Assembly: GCA_021296165.1 (NCBI GenBank)
Contig: JAGWAW010000036.1
Span: 1-18,207 of the forward strand
Reading direction: 5' to 3'
DNA: 18,207 bases
DNA from: Nitrosopumilaceae archaeon
GTDB taxonomy: Archaea > Thermoproteota > Nitrososphaeria > Nitrososphaerales > Nitrosopumilaceae
A program made the translations under genes and the position numbers. Positions 8,976 through 14,701 of this stretch are shown here, piece after piece. Below the pieces are notes generated by a model, which was not told the DNA's origin, made no database searches, and saw only the letters and a list, made by a program, of their open reading frames with translations. The number at the start of each line of letters is the position of its first letter. Position 1 is the stretch's first letter.

Positions 8976-9167
8976 ATGGCCTCCAAGGCGATCACCGTAG
9001 GCGTGGGGATTCCCATGATTGTGGTGGGAGGCCTGATGGCCTTCCTGTGGGCCCCCACCGTGGAGATACAGGAGACCGTCGAGTTTGTGGGAAGCCTGAT
9101 TGGAATACTGGGCGTGGCATTCTTCGTGGCTGGCCTCTTCTACACCCGGGAACCGGTCCTGCACTAG
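8976..9167 (+). CDS. Small two-helix membrane protein
   Basis: 63 residues (71 if the ATG at 8952 is used). Two hydrophobic segments, about 5-25 (ITVGVGIPMIVVGGLMAFLW) and 36-55 (VGSLIGILGVAFFVAGLFY), flank a short acidic loop (PTVEIQETVE), so it is probably an integral membrane hairpin. The start is chosen from the TATA spacing. No function can be given. It resembles in length, SKA start and helix-loop-helix pattern the protein at 14491-14697, so the two may be paralogues. It stands alone upstream of queE, which has its own promoter. Confidence 0.65.
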   Translation: MASKAITVGVGIPMIVVGGLMAFLWAPTVEIQETVEFVGSLIGILGVAFFVAGLFYTREPVLH

Positions 9168-9200
9168 CCCGGCAGCCCTGGGCCCGGACCACACCGCCCG

Positions 9201-9207
9201 TTTATTA
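9201..9207 (+). promoter_or_regulatory. TATA box for queE
   Basis: TTTATTA is centred 27 nt upstream of the GTG at 9231. It is one of the clearest leaderless-type promoters in the window and supports the GTG start. Confidence 0.55.
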
Positions 9208-9230
9208 CGGGGACGGCCCATGCGGTAACC

Positions 9231-9944
9231 GTGAAGGTGCGTATATTCGAGGTCTTTACCTCGGTGGAGGGCGAAGGCATACTGTACGGAACCAAGACGC
9301 TCTTCGTCCGGCTGGCCGGCTGCCCCTTCGGCTGCTTCTACTGCGACACCCTCGAGGCGCTGCCGGCCGACTCGGGAACCGAGTACTCGCTGGAGGACGC
9401 CATGGCCCTGGTGGACGACAGCCTCCAAAAGAACACCTTCAAGGTGAACTTTACCGGCGGGGATCCTCTCATGCAGCACGAGGCGGTGGCCGAGATGGCG
9501 CGCCACGTGCAGTCCCGGGGGGTTGCCACATACCTGGAGTCCTCCTGCTTCGACTCTGAACGGTTCGCCCACGTTCTGCCGCACCTAGACTACGCCAAGA
9601 TAGAGTTCAAGACACCCGACTCGGAATTTGTGGATCTGGGGGGCCACAGCGCCGCACACCGGAGCGCCCTAGAGTGCCTCCGGAATGCCGGGCGGGCGGG
9701 CACCACAACCTACGTCAAGGTGGTAGTCAGCCGGCGGACGTCACCGCAGTACGTGGGCGCGCTGGCCGACGAGGTCTTTGGAGCGGTGCCCGAGGGAGTA
9801 GTCTCCGGATTCGTCATACAGCCCACATATGGCATCGAGGAGCCGTCGCTGGAGGCGCTGATGGAGATGTATGATGCAGTATACCCCGTGTACGACGGCG
9901 TGAGAATAGTCCCCCAGATGCACAAGTACATCGGCGCCCCCTGA
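9231..9944 (+). CDS. queE: 7-carboxy-7-deazaguanine synthase (QueE), radical SAM
   Basis: Radical SAM enzyme that turns 6-carboxy-tetrahydropterin into 7-carboxy-7-deazaguanine on the way to preQ0, the precursor of archaeosine in archaeal tRNA. The 237-residue protein begins KVRIFEVFTSVEGEGILYG, the typical QueE opening, then has the iron-sulfur motif CPFGCFYC (C31, C35, C38; Cx3Cx2C) and the SAM-binding block NFTGGDPLMQ, where many family members have GGEP. Later blocks (KIEFKTPDSE, YVKVVVS, FVIQPTYG, VRIVPQMHKYIG) also fit. The length is normal. The GTG start follows from the TATA spacing. folE, which supplies the earlier pterin intermediate, is nearby on the opposite strand; queC and queD are not in the window. 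Confidence 0.93.
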   Translation: MKVRIFEVFTSVEGEGILYGTKTLFVRLAGCPFGCFYCDTLEALPADSGTEYSLEDAMALVDDSLQKNTFKVNFTGGDPLMQHEAVAEMARHVQSRGVATYLESSCFDSERFAHVLPHLDYAKIEFKTPDSEFVDLGGHSAAHRSALECLRNAGRAGTTTYVKVVVSRRTSPQYVGALADEVFGAVPEGVVSGFVIQPTYGIEEPSLEALMEMYDAVYPVYDGVRIVPQMHKYIGAP

Positions 9945-9974
9945 GCCCCGGTCCCCGCCAGGAGGCAGTTCCGG

Positions 9975-10091
9975 ATACACCGACTTAAAATTTGTAAAAA
10001 CACCATACTATATACAAAAATTACATAAAAAATCTGTTTAGCATAACAAATATGGAATAATGTTTAAATACACAAATCCGCTATACAAAAC
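9975..10091 (+). promoter_or_regulatory. AT-rich upstream region and TATA box of structured RNA copy 1
   Basis: This stretch is strikingly AT-rich against the GC-rich surroundings. It ends in the box TTTAAATA (10063-10070), centred about 25 nt before 10092, where the conserved RNA begins. The sequence just after the box (CACAAATC) resembles that after the box of copy 2 (CTCCAATC). Confidence 0.6.
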
Positions 10092-10218
10092 ATGCCGATG
10101 ATAGTCACACCTATCAACTAAAGCGCGCAACCCTGCGGAACGAAGCGGCAGAGTCGGCAGGGTCCGACAATGAGAGGAAATCTCTCGCAGTTCGGACAGG
10201 GTTGCGCCACCATTCAAC
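10092..10218 (+). ncRNA. Structured RNA of unknown family, copy 1
   Basis: About 125 nt, homologous to the copy at 10401. Predicted fold by eye: a 5' hairpin TGATAG (10099-10104) with CTATCA (10111-10116) and a 6-nt loop; linker ACTAAA; closing stem GCGCAACCCTG (10125-10135) with CAGGGTTGCGC (10197-10207), 11 perfect pairs; inner arm TCCGA (10163-10167) with TCGGA (10192-10196), capped by GAGAG (10172-10176) with CTCTC (10182-10186) and loop GAAAT. The 3' tail CACCATTCAAC is shared with copy 2 apart from one base. The block GCGGAACGAA is identical in both. A TATA box precedes it. It also starts with a 9-codon ORF. It is not a tRNA, 5S rRNA, SRP or RNase P RNA as far as I can tell. The 3' end is uncertain, because no T-run follows. 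Confidence 0.75.
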
Positions 10219-10400
10219 TGCGGTATGGCCGGTGCATGATCGGCCGCACGCAGATCCGTGTCGGGTGGTGGCGGGCGGCGCGATCCACGCGCATATCATG
10301 CATTAAAACGCCATACAACATGAAATAATTGCGTAAATAATTCCAATCATCATAACGTTCGTTAACGGTGCTTAAATACTCCAATCAACTCCTCAGGGGT
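10219..10400 (+). promoter_or_regulatory. Spacer and AT-rich promoter region of structured RNA copy 2
   Basis: The first ~70 nt are GC-rich and contain a GGCCG/CGGCC hairpin (about 10227-10245), a possible 3' processing or termination structure for copy 1. From about 10295 the sequence becomes AT-rich and ends in the box TTAAATAC (10372-10379), about 26 nt before 10401. Confidence 0.5.
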
Positions 10401-10526
10401 ATGCCGATAGTACCAACTGTCGACTAAACGGCGCAGCCCTGCGGAACGAAATAAAGGCGTCGGCAGGGTTTCCGACACGGAGAGGAAATCTCTCGTAGTT
10501 CGGACAGGGTTGCGCCACCAATCAAC
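10401..10526 (+). ncRNA. Structured RNA of unknown family, copy 2
   Basis: A diverged copy of the RNA at 10092, offset by 309 nt. It keeps the whole fold: 5' hairpin CGATAG (10405-10410) with CTGTCG (10417-10422) and a 6-nt loop; closing stem GGCGCAGCCCTG (10430-10441) with CAGGGTTGCGCC (10505-10516), 12 pairs with one G-U; inner arm TCCGA (10471-10475) with TCGGA (10500-10504); apical hairpin GAGAG (10480-10484) with CTCTC (10490-10494) and loop GAAAT. Compared with copy 1 the outer pair of the 5' hairpin changes from U-A to C-G, a two-sided compensatory change, and an A-U of the closing stem becomes G-U. An 8-codon ORF opens the transcript. The 3' end runs into the tail of the convergent gene ending at 10522. 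Confidence 0.75.
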
Positions 10527-10959
10527 CGCCACCGGCTTGGTCCCTGATCAGGCTTATAGAGACCGAGCCGGCCGTACTCCCCCGCGGATCCACCGTTACG
10601 GTAAGGGGCTGGGCGGCCGGAACCGCGACCCGGTCCGGGCCCGAATACTCCCAGGTGTAGTACTCCGAGATGCCGGTGTCGTGCAAAGTACCCTGCAGGG
10701 TGTACTCGCCGTAGAAGTAGACGGCCTGTCCCTCTACGGTTACAGACAGGCTCGGGGGGCTGTCCCCGTTGGGTACGAACCGTATGAGATAATCTCCGGG
10801 ATCCGCCAGGAACGACCCGGAGTACACGCCCCCGACGTACAGGTCCGGGTCGGCCAGCGTCGCGTGGAAGACCCTCCCGCTGTCTCCTCCACCGGCGCCC
10901 AGAAAGAGCACCAGCAGGGCGGCGGCCGCAACGGGTATGGTAAGCAGGAAGAACCTCAC
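10522..10959 (-). CDS. Secreted or membrane-tethered beta-rich protein
   Basis: 145 residues beginning VRFFLLTIPVAAAALLVLFLGAG, a signal peptide or N-terminal anchor. The mature part is beta-rich (GVYSGSFLADPGDYLIRFVPNG, LSVTVEGQAVYFYG, LTVTVDP, SVSISLIRD) and looks like a small immunoglobulin-like or C2-like sandwich facing outside the cell. No cysteines or catalytic motif are visible. Two tandem GTG codons (10962 and 10959) can start it; the TATA-like box at 10981-10990 favours 10959. It converges with structured RNA copy 2, whose conserved 3' tail overlaps the stop codon, so antisense effects are possible. I do not recognise the family. Confidence 0.65.
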   Translation of the reverse strand: MRFFLLTIPVAAAALLVLFLGAGGGDSGRVFHATLADPDLYVGGVYSGSFLADPGDYLIRFVPNGDSPPSLSVTVEGQAVYFYGEYTLQGTLHDTGISEYYTWEYSGPDRVAVPAAQPLTVTVDPRGSTAGSVSISLIRDQAGGG

Positions 10960-10980
10960 CACAACGTGGCGGCGGCCACA

Positions 10981-10990
10981 CTAAATATGG
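10981..10990 (-). promoter_or_regulatory. TATA-like box for the beta-rich secreted protein
   Basis: On the minus strand it reads CCATATTTAG, centred about 26 nt upstream of GTG 10959. It lies in the 130-nt divergent interval shared with the CdvB-like gene. Confidence 0.45.
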
Positions 10991-11093
10991 CTTGTCCAGG
11001 CGGGTTCCTCCCGCAAAGACGGGTGATTGATCCAAATGCCTCAAATCTGACCCCCAAAAGCCTATCCAGACAGGTGTACCGGGCGAGCGGTGC

Positions 11094-11729
11094 ATGGCCG
11101 AGTTCAAGGACAGGTGGGTAAAGGAATACACCCCGGGACCGGGCGACAAGATAAGCAGGGCCGTGCGCCGCGAGGGACCCCTCAAGCCGCGCATAGGCAC
11201 CGGTGCCAGCATAGTACGGAGACAGAAGGGCGCCTTGGACAGGATGGTCTCGAAGCTGGAGAGCAGGGACAGGACCCTGCTGGGCAAGGTGGCCGCCGCC
11301 GTGGACAGGCACGACACGCACTCCGCCAGAGTGCTGGCCGGCGAGCTGTCCGAGCTGCGAAAGGTCAAGAAGATAATGCTCACGGCCAGACTGTCGCTGG
11401 AGAAGATAGAGATCCGGCTGTCCATGTACGTGAATCTGGGGGACACCGTGGCGGTAATAGCTCCGGCCATACAGCTGATGAGGAAGCTGGGCACCAGTCT
11501 GGGCAGGTTCATTCCCGAGGCCGATACCGAGATCAACCAGATGGCCGAGACGCTGAACACGTTCATGAGCAATACGACTGGCGGGGACGCCTTCGGCGTG
11601 GATCCGGCATCCGACGAGGATATCCAAAGAATCATGCAGGAGGCCGGCGCCGTGGCGGCCGAAGCGGCGGGAACCAAGTTCCCCCCTGCACCCGCCGGGG
11701 CACAGGACTCCCGGCTCGGCGGCATCTAG
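11094..11729 (+). CDS. CdvB-like ESCRT-III (Snf7-family) protein
   Basis: 211 residues. The basic N-terminal part (about 1-75, rich in K/R with RRQKGALDRMVSKLESRDRTLL) followed by long amphipathic helices (AVDRHDTHSARVLAGELSELRKVKKIML, LEKIEIRLSMYVNLGD) and a more acidic C-terminal third (EADTEINQMAETLNTFM, SDEDIQRIMQEAGAVAAEA) is the charge pattern of ESCRT-III proteins. Archaeal CdvB proteins assemble into filaments at the membrane during division or vesicle release and are remodelled by the ATPase CdvC. The tail KFPPAP could be a MIM2-like site for the CdvC MIT domain; this is inference. No CdvA or CdvC gene is adjacent, so this is probably one of several dispersed paralogues. The promoter is weak (CTATCC about 29 nt upstream). 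Confidence 0.8.
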   Translation: MAEFKDRWVKEYTPGPGDKISRAVRREGPLKPRIGTGASIVRRQKGALDRMVSKLESRDRTLLGKVAAAVDRHDTHSARVLAGELSELRKVKKIMLTARLSLEKIEIRLSMYVNLGDTVAVIAPAIQLMRKLGTSLGRFIPEADTEINQMAETLNTFMSNTTGGDAFGVDPASDEDIQRIMQEAGAVAAEAAGTKFPPAPAGAQDSRLGGI

Positions 11730-11802
11730 TCTATATAGCGGTATGAGTCCACCTGCCCGTCAGTATCGGCATTGTATTCTTGTAATCTATAACCGGGTCG
11801 CG

Positions 11803-11809
11803 ATTATAC
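11803..11809 (+). promoter_or_regulatory. TATA box for the PstS-like gene
   Basis: ATTATAC is centred 25 nt upstream of ATG 11831, giving a leaderless layout. Confidence 0.5.
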
Positions 11810-11830
11810 CATACCTCATTACGGGGCGCA

Positions 11831-13141
11831 ATGAAGAAAGTCATTGCAATCGCAACCATATCCGTACTGCTCAGCGCTGCGATCCCCCCCATGTCTGGGG
11901 TGGGAGCGGAGCCGGCGTACGCGCAGACCGACAAGATAAGGATAGACGCGGCCGGCGCAACGTTTGCGTTTCCGCTTCTGGACCTATGGAGGGTAAAATA
12001 TCAGGAAGTCGAACCCAACGTCACCTTCAACTACCAGTCCATAGGCAGCGGCGGCGGCGTGAAGAACCACATAGAGAAGACCGTCAACTTTGGAGCAACC
12101 GACGCGCCCCTGACCGATGCCGAGTACGATGCTGCCCTCGGAACCATCACCATACCGGAGATGATCGGGGCCATATCAGTAGCATACAACATAGAAGGCG
12201 TCAAGGGCCTGAACATCTCCGAGGAGGCCCTCTGCGGCATATTCTTGGGCGACATCTCCAACTGGAACGATGACACGATAGCGGCCGACAACCCGAACGC
12301 CGAGCTGCCCGATGCCGAAATAGCAACGGTGCACAGGTCCGACGGCTCCGGAACCACCTTTGCGTTCACGTCATACCTCTCCAAGACGTGTCCTGATTGG
12401 GACGAGCAGGTCGGCGCCGCAAAGAGCGTGCCCTGGCCCGTGGGGCTCGGCTCCCCCGGAAACGAGGGCGTCGCCGGAACCATCCGCAGCACGTCGAACT
12501 CCATCGGCTATGTCACCTTGGCGTACTCCTTCCAGAACGACCTGGAGACGGCCAACATACAGAACGGTGATCACACCAACTTTGTCGCGCCGTCGATAGA
12601 GACTGCCAGCGCCGCGTCCGGTACGGCCGCGTTCTGGCTGCCCGGCGCCGAGGAGAGCTGGAGGGACGTGGACCTGCTGGCAGCGCCCGGGTTCGATTCG
12701 TACCCCATCACCAGCTTCTCGTACCTGATACTCCATCCCGACTTGGGCGAGGTAAGATCGATAGACGACAGGGCGCAGGCGGAGGCCATAATCGACATGA
12801 TAGCCTGGATGATCACCGACGGCCAGCAATACAGCTCGCAGCTGCTGTACGTGCCCATCGCCGATACCGTCAGCAACATAGGCCTGAAGGGCCTGTCCCA
12901 GATAACGTACAACGGCGAGCAGCTGTATACGGGCGCCACAAACGTTTGGAACAGCGAGACCAACGCAGCGTCCATCGACGACTCCATAGCAGACCTCCAC
13001 GCGCAGTACACCGACGGCGAGATGGACCAGTCCACCTTCCTCAACCTTATGGCGCAGATTGCCGAACTACACGAACTCTACGAGCAGAATCTCATAGACG
13101 ACGACAGATTGTCCGATGCTCTGATAAACATACTTCCTTAA
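11831..13141 (+). CDS. pstS: PstS-type phosphate-binding protein
   Basis: 436 residues. The signal peptide is about 1-31 (MKKVIAIATISVLLSAA...AYAQ); there is no lipobox cysteine near the cleavage site. The mature protein is a periplasmic-binding fold of the phosphate ABC transporter type, with AGATFAFPL, YQSIGSGGG, FGATDAPLT, HRSDGSGTTFAFTSYLS and GVAGTIRSTSNSIGYVTLAYS supplying the usual phosphate-contact loops. The last ~45 residues (from about YTDGEMDQSTFLNLM) are a helical extension beyond the usual end and may help retain the protein at the surface. No pstC, pstA or pstB follows; the next gene is convergent tfb, so the permease lies elsewhere. It is preceded by its own TATA box and followed by a T-rich terminator. 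Confidence 0.9.
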   Translation: MKKVIAIATISVLLSAAIPPMSGVGAEPAYAQTDKIRIDAAGATFAFPLLDLWRVKYQEVEPNVTFNYQSIGSGGGVKNHIEKTVNFGATDAPLTDAEYDAALGTITIPEMIGAISVAYNIEGVKGLNISEEALCGIFLGDISNWNDDTIAADNPNAELPDAEIATVHRSDGSGTTFAFTSYLSKTCPDWDEQVGAAKSVPWPVGLGSPGNEGVAGTIRSTSNSIGYVTLAYSFQNDLETANIQNGDHTNFVAPSIETASAASGTAAFWLPGAEESWRDVDLLAAPGFDSYPITSFSYLILHPDLGEVRSIDDRAQAEAIIDMIAWMITDGQQYSSQLLYVPIADTVSNIGLKGLSQITYNGEQLYTGATNVWNSETNAASIDDSIADLHAQYTDGEMDQSTFLNLMAQIAELHELYEQNLIDDDRLSDALINILP

Positions 13142-13145
13142 TCGG

Positions 13146-13170
13146 AAAAAACAAACTTTTTGTTTAATTA
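13146..13170. terminator. T-rich terminator region between converging pstS and tfb
   Basis: The sequence AAACAAACTTTTTGTTT (13150-13166) is nearly palindromic, with a T-run on one strand and an A-run on the other, in the 54-nt gap between two converging genes. It could end transcripts from both sides, since archaeal termination relies on T-tracts. Confidence 0.55.
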
Positions 13171-13195
13171 AAAAGATATGCAGCCGTGCGCCAAT

Positions 13196-14104
13196 CTATA
13201 TGTTTAGCGCGTTGCGTATGGAGGAGACGCTGTTCCGGACGGTCACGTCGCTTACCCCGGCCTGCTTGGAGAGCATGCGCTGCGACATCTGTATGTCGCC
13301 GTTCATGCACGATATGTATATCGCCGCCGACGCCATGGCCACCGGGTTCTTGCCGGCGGTAATGAACATCTCCTCGCTGCGCCTCAGAATCTCCAAGGCA
13401 TCCCTCTTTATCCTTTCGGGCAGGCTCAGATTGTTGGATATCTTTACCACGAATGCCGATATCTTGTACTGGTCCGGTTTGAGATCCAGCCTTGCCAGCA
13501 GCCTGCGCATATCCCTGTACAGAACCCTCTTCTCGACGTTGGCCGTGGCGGCCATGTCGTCCAGTGTTCTGGGCGTCCCAGTCTCCCGGCATGCCACATA
13601 CATAGAGGCGGCTGCCAGTGACTGCACCGTCCTTCCCTTGGTGAGGCCCACCGCCAGGGCCTTACGGTATATGTAGGCGGCGCGCTCCACCACACTGGGC
13701 GGTATGGTGAGCTTGGCCGTTATGGAATTCATGATAACAAAGGCCCTGCCCATGGAGGCCGTCGAGCGCGACCTGCTTCTCTGATCCCACGTCCGAAGCC
13801 GGTTGAACTTGTACTTGGAACTGGAGGAGAGCGAACGGCCCGTCGAGTCGCGGTCGTTCCCTATTATGGTGGACAGCCCCCGGTCGTGCATAACCAGCGA
13901 GGTGGCCGGCCCAGTCCTAGCCCGCGCTGCATGGTCTTCACCAGTGAATGCGCGCAGGTCATGCGCAGCATCTGCCATAAACTCGGAGATTATCTCGCCG
14001 CACCCCCCGCAAAACGTCTCCCCCCGTTCGCAGTCGGTAATGACGCTGGAGATGCAATTGCTGGTGCATATGCTCTTTTGTTCATTCTTTGAATGGCGTA
14101 CCAT
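13196..14104 (-). CDS. tfb: Transcription initiation factor B (TFB)
   Basis: 302 residues. TFB bridges TBP on the TATA box to RNA polymerase and sets the start site. The N-terminal zinc ribbon uses C13, C17, C32 and C35; the first knuckle is CTSNC (Cx3C) rather than the usual CxxC. The B-reader region follows (EIISEFMADAAHDLRAF). Two cyclin repeats follow: about 108-200 (MGRAFVIMNSITAKL...SLAAASMYVACRETGTPRTL) and about 205-300 (RRLLARLDL...AMASAAIYISCMNGDIQMSQRMLSKQAGVSDVTVRNSV). The helix-turn-helix of the second repeat, which reads the BRE, is intact. Length is normal. Archaea of this group usually carry several TFBs, so this may be an alternative factor rather than the main one. It has a strong TATA box at 14126-14132. 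Confidence 0.93.
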   Translation of the reverse strand: MVRHSKNEQKSICTSNCISSVITDCERGETFCGGCGEIISEFMADAAHDLRAFTGEDHAARARTGPATSLVMHDRGLSTIIGNDRDSTGRSLSSSSKYKFNRLRTWDQRSRSRSTASMGRAFVIMNSITAKLTIPPSVVERAAYIYRKALAVGLTKGRTVQSLAAASMYVACRETGTPRTLDDMAATANVEKRVLYRDMRRLLARLDLKPDQYKISAFVVKISNNLSLPERIKRDALEILRRSEEMFITAGKNPVAMASAAIYISCMNGDIQMSQRMLSKQAGVSDVTVRNSVSSIRNALNI

Positions 14105-14125
14105 CTGTATATTACGTCGTTATCA

Positions 14126-14132
14126 CATATAA
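14126..14132 (-). promoter_or_regulatory. TATA box for tfb
   Basis: On the minus strand it reads TTATATG, within a longer AT-rich run, centred 25 nt upstream of ATG 14104. Confidence 0.55.
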
Positions 14133-14459
14133 CATATACTAAAGATGGCAGAATTTGCCGCCGGCGCACGTTCCGGAGACGGGATCCGGCAGATCCGGGA
14201 TCATGGGGGCGCCGGGCGCGCCGAAGCACAACCGGAGATCTTCCAAGATGGCTGCCCCCGCCGTACGCGTTAGGACCCGGCATGATTCCAGAAAACGTTC
14301 AGGGGGGGGAAATTGCAGTACTGATCTGACGGTTTTTGCAGACGTGCCGGCCATGATCCGTCCATACGGCGCGTCAAACCACACTCATGCCAAACAGGCC
14401 GGTGAAAGTCGGAGGTATCCGCGCTGAATCAAAGCGCGTACGCCCCGCCGTGGCATGGG
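14133..14459. other. Gene-poor divergent interval
   Basis: About 330 nt between tfb and the next gene. It contains an imperfect GATCC-type inverted repeat near 14180-14203 and otherwise nothing I can name. Frames crossing it lack promoter spacing and have a shadow-like composition, and no tRNA T-arm is visible. Confidence 0.4.
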
Positions 14460-14466
14460 TTTAAAA
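14460..14466 (+). promoter_or_regulatory. TATA box for the second small membrane protein
   Basis: TTTAAAA is centred 28 nt upstream of GTG 14491. It lies inside the frame opened by ATG 14455, so that ATG is unlikely to be the start. Confidence 0.5.
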
Positions 14467-14490
14467 GCGGTGTGTGTGGCATACGGGGAC

Positions 14491-14697
14491 GTGTGGGACA
14501 AAAAGTCCAAAGCTAAACTGCTGGTGCTGCTGGGTATTATCTGGGTGGTCGTCACGCTGCCGCTACCCTGGGTGGTGGGCAACCCCGACATCCCCGAGTC
14601 CCAAGTGTACACGGTACTGGGCATAGTGGGGATAATCTCTGTCCCCTTCGTGATGCTGGCCGCGGTGTGGACGCTCCGGCCCGAGCTGGCCAGATGA
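14491..14697 (+). CDS. Small two-helix membrane protein upstream of cysQ
   Basis: 68 residues from GTG 14491. A short charged N-terminus (WDKKSKAK) precedes one hydrophobic helix (LLVLLGIIWVVVTLPLPWVV); after a polar loop (GNPDIPESQ) comes a second helix (VLGIVGIISVPFVMLAAVW). It is likely an integral membrane hairpin with its lysine-rich end in the cytoplasm. The start rests on the TATA spacing; ATG 14455 would add 12 residues. Four nucleotides separate it from cysQ, which has no promoter of its own in sight, so the two are probably cotranscribed. Its function is unknown, and it may be related to the protein at 8976-9167. Confidence 0.65.
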   Translation: MWDKKSKAKLLVLLGIIWVVVTLPLPWVVGNPDIPESQVYTVLGIVGIISVPFVMLAAVWTLRPELAR

Positions 14698-14701
14698 GCC
14701 C

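Noticed and set aside
10092..10526. CRISPR array, insertion sequence or C/D box RNA as explanations for the repeats
   Set aside because: There are only two long copies with no regular spacers, no terminal inverted repeats or transposase, and no matching pair of C and D boxes kept in both copies.
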